A stretch of DNA of 64,000 bases from Collinsella sp. (lineage in GTDB: Bacteria > Actinomycetota > Coriobacteriia > Coriobacteriales > Coriobacteriaceae): assembly GCA_031295385.1 (NCBI GenBank), contig JAUMOL010000007.1, positions 205,309 to 269,308 on the forward strand, given 5' to 3'. A program made the translations under genes and the position numbers. Below the pieces are notes generated by a model that was not told the DNA's origin, ran no database searches, and worked only from the letters and a program-made list of their open reading frames with translations. Of this stretch, positions 32,609 to 41,251 are shown one piece after another (position 1 is the stretch's first letter; the number at the start of each line of letters is the position of its first letter).

Positions 32609-35077
32609 ATGGAATCGTTGTACCGAAAGTATCGCCCGCTCACCTTCGACTCCGTGGTGGGCCAGCAGCATATCGTCTCGACGCTCGAGCACGCCATCAC
32701 CGAGGGGCGCCTGTCCCACGCCTACCTGTTCTGCGGACCGCGCGGCACGGGCAAGACCACCATGGCGCGCATTCTGGCCAAGGCGCTGCTGTGCCGTAAT
32801 GCTGAGGCAGCGCGCGCCGAGGGTGCAAGTGGCTGCATGCCCGACGGTACTTGCGAGGAGTGCGAGCTCATTGCCGAGGGCAACCACCCGGATGTCTACG
32901 AGCTCGATGCCGCAAGCCGCACGGGCGTGGACAATGTGCGCGAGGAGATCATCAACTCCGTCAACTTTGCCCCGGTGCGCGGCAAGTACAAGATCTATAT
33001 CATCGACGAGGTCCACATGCTCACGACGGCGGCGTTCAACGCGCTGCTCAAGACGCTTGAAGAGCCGCCGGCACACGTGATCTTTGTGCTGTGCACCACC
33101 GACCCGCAAAAGATTCTGGAGACCATCCTCTCACGCTGCCAGCGTTTCGATTTCCATCGCATCGGCAGCGAGGATATCGAGCATCGCTTGGCATACGTGT
33201 GCGAGCAGGAGGGCTTCGATTACGACGACGAGGCGCTGACTATCGTGGCACGCCATGCAAAGGGCGGCATGCGCGACGCGTTGTCCACGCTGGAGCAGCT
33301 GAGCGTCTTTGGCAACGGTTCTGTGCATGCGGACGACGCCCGCTCGCTTTTAGGCGAGGTTTCGGACCAGATTCTGGGCGAGTTTTCCCGCGCCATTGCC
33401 GATCGCGATGTTGCCGAGCTGTATGGGCTTATTCGCGCGCAGGTCGAGGAAGGTAACGATCTGCTGGAACTGACGCGCGACCTGGTGGCGCACGTGCGCG
33501 ACGTGTATGTTGCCTGCGTTGCCGGTGCCCGTGCCGAGCTGTTTGAGGGCGGCTCCGAGCAGGCCGAGGCGCTTGCTGCCGAGGCCGCTGCCTTTGGCGA
33601 GCATCCTGCCGACCGCCTGGCTCGTGTGCTGACAGTGCTCGACGATGCCGCACTGGAGATGAGGGGCGCGAGCGACGTGCGCCTGGTGCTCGAGATTGCC
33701 TGCACGCGTCTGGCGCGTCCCGAGGCTGATTTAACGATTGAGGCATTGGCCGAGCGCGTGGCACGCCTGGAGGCCATGGTTGCCAACGGCGCCGTGCCGG
33801 CGAGCGTGGCTGCTGCTCAGGCCGCCGCGCCTGCAGCATCCGTACCCGCTGCTGCCCAACAGCCGACGCTCATTTCGGGCGCCCGTGCTGCCACTTCGGT
33901 GGCATCCGCTGCCCCCGCTGCTACGTCCGCGCATCAGGGTGGCATGCCTTGGGACCGTGGCGCTGCTGTTCCGGCTGCCCAGCCTGCGCCCAAGTCTGCG
34001 GCTCCGGCTCCCGCGCCTAAACCTGTAACGCCTGCACCTCAGCCCGTTGCGGCTCCGGCTCCCGCGCCTGCTGCATCGACCGTGCCGGTGTCCAAGCCCA
34101 ACAACGCCGCCCAGGTTGCCGTCGCCGGTGCTGTCGAGACGCCCGCGGTCGAGGATGCCGGAGAGCTGCAGCGCAAATGGGCCGAGGTCGTCGAGCGCGT
34201 CAAGGCGCGTCAGGCTTCCTACGCAGGGCTTTTGCTCAACGCCCGCGCCACGGCCGACGACGGCTCCAAGCTCACCGTCTCGTTCCCTGCGGGCTCGACC
34301 TTTGCCATCAAGATGCTCGGCCGTGCCGATACGCAATCGGTGGTCCTGCCGACGGTCTGCGCGGTCTTCGGTCGTCGTACCGTCGACTATGTCCTGGATG
34401 GGGGTGGCACGCCGGCTCCTCAACATGAGGAGCATTCTCCATCTGCACGGGCTGCGGCATCTGCGGACCCGCAACCCGTGTCCTCGGTGGCCCCTGCATC
34501 CTCGAGCGCCAGCGCTCCGCAGCAGCAAGCGACGCCGGTGATGGCACCGACCCCGTCGGCGCCTAAGCCCGCCACGCCCAAATCTGCTGCTCCGGCTCCC
34601 GCGCCCAAGCCCGCCGCCGCGCCTGCGTCTAAGTCATCCGACCTGGCTAAGGCCCCCTGGCTGCGCTCCGACAACCCTGCCGGCGCTCCTGCCACGGGCA
34701 AGCTCCCGACCGAGCCAGCGCCCCGTGCGCCCGAGCGCTCTGCCGCTCCCAAGGCACAGCCGTCTGCGCAGTCCGCTCCGTGGGAATCCGAGCAGGTTCC
34801 CTACGACGATGCCATGGTCGGCGGTTTTGCTGCCGATGCCGGCGGGGATGATCTGCCGCCGTTCGACGTGCCGGGTGCGGCGTCCGCGCCCAAGCCCGCT
34901 GCAGCTGCCCCCAAAGAGGAGGATGCCCCCGCTGCCCCTTGGGAGTCCAACCCAGGCGCGGGCAGCCCCTTCGGCCATCAGGGCGCAGCCCCGAGCATCC
35001 CGCAGACCGAGGACGAGGCCAAAGCCCTCATCCGCAGCGTCTTCGGCCAGGCCACCATCTTCAAGCCGGTGGAGTAG
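32609..35077 (+). CDS. dnaX: DNA polymerase III subunit gamma/tau
   Basis: The clamp-loader ATPase, 822 residues. The start is the ATG after GGGGGAG; a longer open frame upstream is not used. The N-terminal clamp-loader module has Walker A GPRGTGKTT, a zinc module (C-x17-C-x5-CxxC type: LLCRNAE...GCMPDGTCEEC), IIDEVHMLT and the SRC motif LSRCQRF. The rest is a long Ala/Pro-rich region broken by a compact segment (LQRKWAEVVERVKARQASYAGLLLNARA) that resembles tau domain V. I see no obvious slippery frameshift site, so a separate gamma form is not indicated. ebfC and recR lie downstream, the common dnaX-ebfC-recR order, interrupted here by one gene on the other strand. Confidence 0.95.
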   Translation: MESLYRKYRPLTFDSVVGQQHIVSTLEHAITEGRLSHAYLFCGPRGTGKTTMARILAKALLCRNAEAARAEGASGCMPDGTCEECELIAEGNHPDVYELDAASRTGVDNVREEIINSVNFAPVRGKYKIYIIDEVHMLTTAAFNALLKTLEEPPAHVIFVLCTTDPQKILETILSRCQRFDFHRIGSEDIEHRLAYVCEQEGFDYDDEALTIVARHAKGGMRDALSTLEQLSVFGNGSVHADDARSLLGEVSDQILGEFSRAIADRDVAELYGLIRAQVEEGNDLLELTRDLVAHVRDVYVACVAGARAELFEGGSEQAEALAAEAAAFGEHPADRLARVLTVLDDAALEMRGASDVRLVLEIACTRLARPEADLTIEALAERVARLEAMVANGAVPASVAAAQAAAPAASVPAAAQQPTLISGARAATSVASAAPAATSAHQGGMPWDRGAAVPAAQPAPKSAAPAPAPKPVTPAPQPVAAPAPAPAASTVPVSKPNNAAQVAVAGAVETPAVEDAGELQRKWAEVVERVKARQASYAGLLLNARATADDGSKLTVSFPAGSTFAIKMLGRADTQSVVLPTVCAVFGRRTVDYVLDGGGTPAPQHEEHSPSARAAASADPQPVSSVAPASSSASAPQQQATPVMAPTPSAPKPATPKSAAPAPAPKPAAAPASKSSDLAKAPWLRSDNPAGAPATGKLPTEPAPRAPERSAAPKAQPSAQSAPWESEQVPYDDAMVGGFAADAGGDDLPPFDVPGAASAPKPAAAAPKEEDAPAAPWESNPGAGSPFGHQGAAPSIPQTEDEAKALIRSVFGQATIFKPVE

Positions 35078-35098
35078 CTGCGCGGGCGGGCATACTGC

Positions 35099-35572
35099 TC
35101 AAGAAGAGAACTCTTTGTCCGGGCGCATCTGTATTTCGGACATGTGTAATGTGGTGCCGCGTATATCGCATTCGAGTAGACAGGTACGTGACGGTCGGCC
35201 TAGGATGCTGAGGTCGATACGATACGTTGCATGGCTGTCCGTGTACTCGACTTGCTCGGCGCTGACGGTTGCTCCGATTGTCGAGAAAACGCCTAGTTCG
35301 GCATCGACAATCTTGGAGTTCTTTATCTTGACCTTGAACTCTTGGTAGAGGGATGGGCTGTTGTAGTAAACGGTTCGGGTTCCGTCGGTGCACTCATCGG
35401 TCGCTTCCCATTTGACGACGGGCTGGCCCGAGCTGGCTATTAGCAGTTCTGCTCCAAAGGATATAGCATGGGTGATGGCAACCAACAATGCCCAGCCGAC
35501 AAAGAGATAGAGAACAAAATATGCAGCGGGGTGTTTTGAGCGGATGTTTTGGAGCGCGTCGGGGGCATTCAT
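35099..35572 (-). CDS. Small membrane-anchored protein of unknown function
   Basis: A 157-residue protein, not recognised. One helix near residues 17-42 (AAYFVLYLFVGWALLVAITHAISFGAEL) would leave the C-terminal 110 residues outside, with beta-strand-like stretches and three Cys. GGAGGT precedes the ATG, and a TATAAT-like -10 (minus strand, 35607-35612) lies upstream. It is inserted convergently between dnaX and ebfC and has a lower GC than either, consistent with later acquisition. Confidence 0.65.
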   Translation of the reverse strand: MNAPDALQNIRSKHPAAYFVLYLFVGWALLVAITHAISFGAELLIASSGQPVVKWEATDECTDGTRTVYYNSPSLYQEFKVKIKNSKIVDAELGVFSTIGATVSAEQVEYTDSHATYRIDLSILGRPSRTCLLECDIRGTTLHMSEIQMRPDKEFSS

Positions 35573-35910
35573 GGGGTACCTCCAAATTGCTGTCTATGGC
35601 AATCAAATTATACCCCACCGTCATGAGCGCCACCTCGAGTGGTGGCTCGGCATTTAGCCATTTAGTGGTACGCATTAAATGTCGGATTCCGGCTCTACAA
35701 GATTTAGCTTTCAATCTTATGCAGATGCGAATTATGCAACTTTGCATAATCATTGGGTGCGGTCTGCACTCAGGACATGTATATCGACTGAGGTAGCGTG
35801 ACCGCCCCGCTTGCTGGCCTCGCGCCGTGGTACGATTTTTGAGTTTGAAAGTCCCGCCGCGCCCGGCTGCCCTTGCAGCTCGTTGCGCGGCCGCACGTAA
35901 AGGAGCCATT
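35573..35910. promoter_or_regulatory. Divergent intergenic region before ebfC, with a 20-bp palindrome
   Basis: No gene is present. It holds the minus-strand -10 box (35607-35612), the palindrome ATTATGCAACTTTGCATAAT (35731-35750; 9-bp arms, 2-nt gap) and a TACGAT -10-like box near 35832 for ebfC. The palindrome looks like a regulator site. Confidence 0.5.
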
Positions 35911-36231
35911 ATGGCCGGTATGAACATGCAGCAGATGATGAAGCAGGCTCGCAAGATGCAGGAGCAGCTTGCCGCCGCGCAGGAGAACCTCAAGTCCCAG
36001 ACCGTCGACGCCTCTGCCGGCGGCGGCATGGTCAAGGTGACCGTTAACGGCGAGATGGAGCTCGTCAACCTCACCATCGATCCCGATGCGCTCGACCCCG
36101 AGGACGTCGATATGCTGCAGGACATGATCATGGCTGCTGTCAACGAGGCCGTCCGCGGCGTCAACGAGCTCGCCAACAAGCAGATGGGCGCCATCACCGG
36201 CGGCCTCAACATCCCGGGCATGCCGTTCTAA
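35911..36231 (+). CDS. ebfC: YbaB/EbfC family nucleoid-associated protein
   Basis: A 106-residue DNA-binding dimer protein. The family pattern is clear: MMKQARKMQEQLAAAQENL, VTVNGEMELVNLTIDP, DMIMAAVNEAVRGVNEL and a C-terminal GGLNIPGMPF. AAAGGAG is 8 nt before the ATG. It lies 13 nt before recR, its usual partner, and probably shares its mRNA. Confidence 0.96.
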   Translation: MAGMNMQQMMKQARKMQEQLAAAQENLKSQTVDASAGGGMVKVTVNGEMELVNLTIDPDALDPEDVDMLQDMIMAAVNEAVRGVNELANKQMGAITGGLNIPGMPF

Positions 36232-36244
36232 GACACGCATATAT

Positions 36245-36841
36245 ATGAGTGCGAATCACAGTCTGCAAAAACTGCTCGATGAGCTGGGTCGTCTGCCGGG
36301 CATTGGTCCCAAGTCGGCCCAGCGCATCGCCTATTACCTGCTCGAGGCTGATGCCGAGGAGGCCCGCCGCCTGGCAGAGGCCATCCTGGAGGTCAAGCAG
36401 GAGGTCCACTTTTGCAGCCGTTGCTTTAACTACGCCACGGCCGACGAGTGCTCCATCTGCCAGGACCCGATGCGCGATACCACTCGCATTTGCGTGGTGG
36501 GCGAGCCGCGCGACGTCCAGGCAATCGAGCGCACGGGCAGCTACCATGGCCTGTACCATGTGCTGGGCGGCGTGATCAGCCCCATGGACAAGATCGGTCC
36601 CGAGCAGCTGCATATCCGCGAGCTGTTGGCGCGCCTGGGCCACGAGGACATCCACGAGGTCATTATCGCCACCAACCCCAACATTGAGGGCGAGACCACG
36701 GCGAGCTACCTTGCTCGCACCATCAAGCCATTGGGCGTTGAGGTATCGCGTCTTGCGAGCGGCCTTCCCGTGGGCGGCGACTTGGAGTATGCCGACGAGC
36801 TTACGCTTGGCCGCGCTATCGAGGCCCGCCGCGCGATCTAG
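36245..36841 (+). CDS. recR: Recombination mediator protein RecR
   Basis: A 198-residue protein of the RecF pathway. It has the helix-hairpin-helix (LGRLPGIGPKSAQRIAYYLL), a zinc finger with CSRC...CSIC (about residues 58-73), a Toprim domain (ICVVGEPRDVQAIE, VIIATNPNIEGETTASYL) and the C-terminal Walker-B-like segment ending LGRAIEARR. Length is normal. RecR works with RecO to load RecA on SSB-coated DNA. Confidence 0.97.
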   Translation: MSANHSLQKLLDELGRLPGIGPKSAQRIAYYLLEADAEEARRLAEAILEVKQEVHFCSRCFNYATADECSICQDPMRDTTRICVVGEPRDVQAIERTGSYHGLYHVLGGVISPMDKIGPEQLHIRELLARLGHEDIHEVIIATNPNIEGETTASYLARTIKPLGVEVSRLASGLPVGGDLEYADELTLGRAIEARRAI

Positions 36842-37044
36842 GCGGCGTCAGCTCCGTGGCATGTCCCGTCGGCCTGCCGCACGGGGCGCTCATAATTGGG
36901 CACGCGTTCATGCATTTGTTGTGCAACAAACCTGCTTTTCATCCGCTTATCGCGTGGATGGGTCCGTCTGCACCTCGTATTTGCCCATTCGTTGCGCAGC
37001 CTTTTGGGTTCGCTGATACACTCAAATGTGAATATGAAAGAATG

Positions 37045-37069
37045 CGCCGCTTTTAAGCGGCGTGTTTTT
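37045..37069 (+). terminator. Leader hairpin with U-tract before the exported-protein gene
   Basis: CGCCGCTT / AAGCGGCG stem followed by TGTTTTTG, only 16 nt before the ATG at 37085 and about 25 nt after a TGATACACT -10-like box. It could attenuate transcription of the three-gene operon. Confidence 0.6.
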
Positions 37070-37084
37070 GTTGGAGGAGAACGC

Positions 37085-37993
37085 ATGCGGCCCGGGGGCA
37101 CTCAGACAAAGCATGGCGCCGCGGTGCGCATGCGACGCCGGCTGGTCCTGGCGCCTCGGGCGTGTGTGCTGCTGTCTTGTTCGCTGGTGCTGGTCGTGGC
37201 GGGTGTTTCTGCTTACGGCATGACGGTGCCGTCCATGGTACAGGCGCATGCTGCGCGTGAACTGCATATAGGGCGCAAGGCCAAGAGCGATCTGGGAACG
37301 ACAACCGGATATACGTGGGCGAGCGTGGTCTCGCACGTTGTGTTTGGTGGCGACGATGCGGACGGTCCCGAAACAGCGGACAACGAGGTTACGCTGGCAA
37401 ACGGCAAGACCATCGTGCTCACCAACACCAAGGTCATTACGAAGCTTTCCAATAACAGCGTGGCTTCTGTCGTTAACAAGGCGGAGCAGCAGAAAGAGCA
37501 GGATACGCAGCAGACGGGTAAGCCCGGCGGCTCGGACGGGTCCGGTTCTGGCACCGGTTCGTCGAGCTCGGGCGGCGGTTCCGGTTCGGGCTCCGCCTCT
37601 GGCGGTGGATCTTCGAGTGGTGGCTCGACGGACGGCGGTACCGGCGGGGGCGCGGGCTCGGGTGGCCTCTCGGCTGCCGAGGAGGAGAGTATTCACAGTT
37701 GGCTCGTGACCAAACACAACATGCTCGATGGCTATGTCGCCCGCGCCAACAGCGTGGTTTCGACCTATAACGCTACGGGCGATACCGGACCGTGCGACAC
37801 CCTGGCCAACGATATGTTTGTCATCCGTGCCGAGTTCGGTCGACAAAGGTTCTCGACCAAATCTAAGTGGTATCGGCAGTATGCCAATCTGTGGGGCTGC
37901 TATACCAACCTGTGTCAATGGGTTGGGCACTATGGCGACGACGACGTCGCGCTCAACAACTTCAACACCAATGTGGCGGCGATCGCCCTATGA
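37085..37993 (+). CDS. Exported protein with Ser/Gly linker, first gene of kinase/FHA operon
   Basis: A 302-residue protein, not recognised. After a basic N-terminus (MRRRLVLAPR) is one helix (ACVLLSCSLVLVVAGVSAYGM), so it is anchored or secreted. An outer segment contains VTLANGKTIVLTNTKVITKL. A Ser/Gly-rich linker of about 60 residues follows (about 140-200), then a helical C-terminal domain with aromatic and Cys residues (WLVTKHNMLDGYVARANSVV, CYTNLCQWVGHYGDDD). GGAGGAG precedes the ATG. Its stop overlaps the start of the Ser/Thr kinase gene (ATGA), so the two are coupled; it may be an external sensor or wall ligand for that kinase. Confidence 0.75.
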   Translation: MRPGGTQTKHGAAVRMRRRLVLAPRACVLLSCSLVLVVAGVSAYGMTVPSMVQAHAARELHIGRKAKSDLGTTTGYTWASVVSHVVFGGDDADGPETADNEVTLANGKTIVLTNTKVITKLSNNSVASVVNKAEQQKEQDTQQTGKPGGSDGSGSGTGSSSSGGGSGSGSASGGGSSSGGSTDGGTGGGAGSGGLSAAEEESIHSWLVTKHNMLDGYVARANSVVSTYNATGDTGPCDTLANDMFVIRAEFGRQRFSTKSKWYRQYANLWGCYTNLCQWVGHYGDDDVALNNFNTNVAAIAL

Positions 37994-39831
37994 CGAACGA
38001 TCTCGCTTCTGCGGCACCCCAGTCGCTCAACCGCGATCCCATGGTGGGCCTGCGCCTGGCGCGCGTCGACGGGTTTGAGCCGGCCGTCGCCCTGGGCACG
38101 GACGAGCTTCCCTCCTACCTGCGCCGTTTTACGATGCTGTTTGCCGATGACGCCACCATGCGCCGCGGCGGTATCGGCCGTGTGACGCGTGCCGTCAACG
38201 CGCAGGGCGAGGCCGTGGCGCTCAAGCAGCTCATCTTGCCAACGCGCGACGAATTTGATGACGATGTCGCCCACGAGGCGCTGGTCACCAAGTTCAAGGC
38301 GGCGTTTCGCGAGGAATATGAATGCCATCGTGCCCTTTCGGGCCTTAAGGGCTTTCCCCGCTTATACGGGTGGGGCGAGGTCGACGGCGTGCCCGCGATT
38401 GTCATGGAGTGGGTCGAGGGCGAGACGCTCGCTCGCCTGCGCCCGCGCCTTGCCGTGGACGATGCCGGGCGTCTGTCGCCGCTCGTGGCGGCGCGCCTGG
38501 GTCGCGACCTGTTCGATCTGCTCTGCCGCATGAGCTTGGTAGGCGAGGGGTTCGTCCATCGCGATATCTCTCCCGCTAATATTATGGTGCGCACGGCGCG
38601 CCTGCCGCTCGACCGACAGCTTGCCGAAGGCACCTTCGACCTGTGCTTGATCGACTTTGGTTCATCGCTGGCGCTCGAGCCCGCCTCTGCGGTGGCCAGC
38701 ACCGGCGGCAAGGCGTCGTTTACCGAGCGCTATGCCACGTTGCGCCGTGCGACGGTGGCCTACGCCCCGCCCGAGATGCTCACCGACGATATCCCCGACC
38801 TGCGCACGCTTCGCATGTCGCCGGCGATCGATGTCTACGCAGCGGCGAGTACGGTCTACGAGCTCATCGCCGGTGTCGCGCCGTACGAAGCAGCGCCGGG
38901 TGCGTCGGGTACTTCGGGCTCGCGCAAAAAGACGCGCGATATCGCCAGCCCTTATCGCCTCAAGATGGATACGCTGCCCGATTATCCCGTCGGCGCCCAC
39001 GCGCCCGGCTGCGACTTGACGCAACTGCTGCGACGCGAGCCCGATGTGGCACTTGCCGCGGCCGAACAGGCTCAGCAGCTGGGGCTCGATCCAAATTCCG
39101 AGGACCTGCGCGATGCGCTGGCGTTTGTCGACGCTCAGCTGTTCGATGTGGTGATGACCTGCCTGTCCTGCCATCAGGAGGATCGCCCCGAGCCGGCTGC
39201 GGTGGAGGCGGCGCTCTCGGCATTTTGCGACCACTATGCGCAAAATGTCGCCCGCTCGCTTCGCGCCGAGCCGCTCATGCCGTGCCCGATGGAGGTATCG
39301 GGGCACACAGCCCGGCGTGCGGCGATGGTTGGTGCGACGGCGGTATGCGGCGTGCTTTGGACTGTGGTCGTGGTATCAGCGGCGCTGTTGGCGTCAGGCG
39401 CCCATGTGACGCTCGTCGTGGGACCGCTTATGTGGTCCGGGAAGCTGCCGGCCATTATCGCCGCGCTGGCGTTGGCGCTGCCGAGCATGGTGGGCATCGC
39501 TGCCGGGGCCTTGGCACGCGACCGCCGTGCGGGATTCCTGCAGGGCGTGTTGGCCCTTTCCGCCTGCGAGGTTCCGGCTCTGGCCGCACTCGCATGTGCC
39601 GTGTTTTCCCAGCATGCCGTGGCGGGCGGCCTGGTGGCCGCCATAATTGCAACCTATGCGCTCACGTGGTTTTTGCTGGCGATGGGGTTTGCCTTTGAGC
39701 TTCCCGTCGTGTCAGCACGACGTGCGAAAATTCCCATGGCGACGCCGCTTGCCGGCGGAGCCGCGGCTGCCCGCGCCTTTGGCGGGTCGGCCGAAGTATC
39801 CGACACGATCTCTGCGACCAAGGAGGGCTAA
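37990..39831 (+). CDS. Membrane Ser/Thr protein kinase
   Basis: 613 residues. The kinase domain has RRGGIGRVTRA (glycine-rich loop), AVALKQL, FVHRDISPANI, LIDFGSSLAL and APPEML, so it should be active. The catalytic loop Ser/Pro (DISPAN) and a long insert between strand beta-5 and the catalytic loop set it apart from PknB. A roughly 100-residue insert follows the core. The C-terminus has four to five hydrophobic helices (about 460-590) and a short cytoplasmic tail. It is coupled by ATGA overlap to the exported Ser/Gly protein and lies 3 nt before an FHA protein, so all three probably form one signalling unit. The ligand is unknown. Confidence 0.88.
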   Translation: MTNDLASAAPQSLNRDPMVGLRLARVDGFEPAVALGTDELPSYLRRFTMLFADDATMRRGGIGRVTRAVNAQGEAVALKQLILPTRDEFDDDVAHEALVTKFKAAFREEYECHRALSGLKGFPRLYGWGEVDGVPAIVMEWVEGETLARLRPRLAVDDAGRLSPLVAARLGRDLFDLLCRMSLVGEGFVHRDISPANIMVRTARLPLDRQLAEGTFDLCLIDFGSSLALEPASAVASTGGKASFTERYATLRRATVAYAPPEMLTDDIPDLRTLRMSPAIDVYAAASTVYELIAGVAPYEAAPGASGTSGSRKKTRDIASPYRLKMDTLPDYPVGAHAPGCDLTQLLRREPDVALAAAEQAQQLGLDPNSEDLRDALAFVDAQLFDVVMTCLSCHQEDRPEPAAVEAALSAFCDHYAQNVARSLRAEPLMPCPMEVSGHTARRAAMVGATAVCGVLWTVVVVSAALLASGAHVTLVVGPLMWSGKLPAIIAALALALPSMVGIAAGALARDRRAGFLQGVLALSACEVPALAALACAVFSQHAVAGGLVAAIIATYALTWFLLAMGFAFELPVVSARRAKIPMATPLAGGAAAARAFGGSAEVSDTISATKEG

Positions 39832-39834
39832 GCC

Positions 39835-40773
39835 ATGGCTTCTCAAGCTGAGCTCACCCCGTGCGGGGCAATGTTTGACATCTTTAAGCGCGCCGCGCAC
39901 CTGAGCCATATCGAACTGTGCGGCCTGGTGCTCTCGAGCCGCCCGCTCGCCGACGGCCGCAGTCCGCAGAGCCGTGCCGCCGATCGCTCCTGGGTTTCGC
40001 GCTTTATCGTGCGCGCGCCGGTCGGCACGCTGCAGGAACGTTATTTTGCCGATTACGGTACCTCGGCCGCGCGCATTATGTCGCAGCTGGCCCTGCGCCG
40101 TCGCAATCCCATGGACGCCGCGGCCGTGACCAATATGGTGTGCGGCCCCGCTGGCGAGCCCATGGTGCGGGCGCTCGAGGAATGCCACCAGGACACGAAT
40201 CTCTATCGCAATGCGCTCGAGCGCCTGTCGCAGGCGGCTGAACTCATGCCCGCCGAGCGCGCCGAGGCCATCCTGGTGCTGTTTGTCGCCGTGGGTTGCT
40301 CGGCAGATGTCCGTTCGTCGGTGACCTATGCCATCGACTACGCTCATGCGACCTGTGGCGGCGCCACGTCGACGCCGCGCTCGCTGAGCACATCTTCGGT
40401 CGCGGGCGAGCACGAGGTCGCGCCGGCGCATCCGCTGGGACTGCTGCGCGTGCAAAACGGCTACGTGGTGAGCGCCCCGCGCTGGATTCAGCCGAGTGAG
40501 GAAGGTGTTGAGATCGGCGCGCTGGCAACGGGGGAGGGCGACATCACCGACGTCGGCGACGACGTCTCGGCTCGCCATGCCCATATCTGGTGTGACGATT
40601 CTGGCACATGGTTTGTCGAGGACCTGTCGTCCACGAACGGCACCGTGGTGGTAAACGGGGCCACGAGCGTGTGTATTCAAGTAGAGCCCGGCCGCTCCGC
40701 CCGGCTCAGCCCCGGTGACGAGCTCAAACTCGGCGAATCCACCACCTACGCCATCCTCCTCGGCGCCCTCTAG
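39835..40773 (+). CDS. FHA-domain protein, partner of the upstream kinase
   Basis: 312 residues. The C-terminal about 100 residues are an FHA domain, with degenerate GALATGEGD in place of GR, then SARHAHI and LSSTNGTVVV. The N-terminal 190 residues are a helical module I do not recognise; it contains several Cys (CGAMF, ELCGL, NMVCGP, GCSADV, CGG). The start is 3 nt after the kinase stop, so co-translation is likely. It probably recognises a phosphothreonine made by that kinase. Confidence 0.85.
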   Translation: MASQAELTPCGAMFDIFKRAAHLSHIELCGLVLSSRPLADGRSPQSRAADRSWVSRFIVRAPVGTLQERYFADYGTSAARIMSQLALRRRNPMDAAAVTNMVCGPAGEPMVRALEECHQDTNLYRNALERLSQAAELMPAERAEAILVLFVAVGCSADVRSSVTYAIDYAHATCGGATSTPRSLSTSSVAGEHEVAPAHPLGLLRVQNGYVVSAPRWIQPSEEGVEIGALATGEGDITDVGDDVSARHAHIWCDDSGTWFVEDLSSTNGTVVVNGATSVCIQVEPGRSARLSPGDELKLGESTTYAILLGAL

Positions 40774-40797
40774 CTCATCCCCCAATGAGTTGCGGTG

Positions 40798-40854
40798 AAA
40801 TAGGGACTGATTAAGGCCGTTAACAGCAAAAACACTCCCTATTTCACCGCAACT
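40798..40854. repeat. Palindromic intergenic repeat, family 1, copy C
   Basis: 19-bp perfect arms AGTTGCGGTGAAATAGGGA / TCCCTATTTCACCGCAACT around a 19-nt loop, 24 nt after the FHA gene. The outer arm is shared with copies at 2931 and 15219. Confidence 0.88.
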
Positions 40855-41251
40855 GCTGTGGGGTTCCAGGGGACTGTGCCCGTCGGTGCCGGGCGCACAA
40901 TAGTCACCCGAGGTAAACCTTTACCGGCCACCTATATTTGCCGAAATATGGCCTGACGGCGGGGTACAATAAACCCGCATGCGGATTTCCGTTGCGGGCG
41001 CTTCCCATCGCCGGGGCGTGCCCGGGAGCATCCGACATGCGGCCTTTGCGGCGCTCGGTCATGTGCAAGACGGGTAGCTGGGCCTGTGGAGCGCGTGCAG
41101 CCCTCCTCGCCTCGGCATGCCTTCTCTCCACGCCATGTACCTGCTGCTGAGTCCGCCTGCCAGATGATTGGAAGCAACAACGAAAATCCCATCACGCCAA
41201 TATCCCGGCGATCGCCGGGGCCTGTATACCTATATGAGAGGAGAGGGGTAT
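40855..41251 (+). promoter_or_regulatory. Long upstream region of nifJ
   Basis: About 400 nt without a gene. It has symmetric GGTAAACCTTTACC (40912-40925), ATATTTGCCGAAATAT (40934-40949), a TACAAT -10-like box (40965-40970), then a GC-rich leader of about 280 nt ending in the perfect palindrome CCCGGCGATCGCCGGG (41204-41219) just before the GAGAGGAGAGGGG ribosome binding site. I recognise no known riboswitch. Confidence 0.55.

Noticed and set aside
40971..41203. Riboswitch or structural RNA in the nifJ leader
   Set aside because: I looked for conserved elements of TPP, T-box, SRP RNA and similar classes and saw none; left as an unassigned leader.
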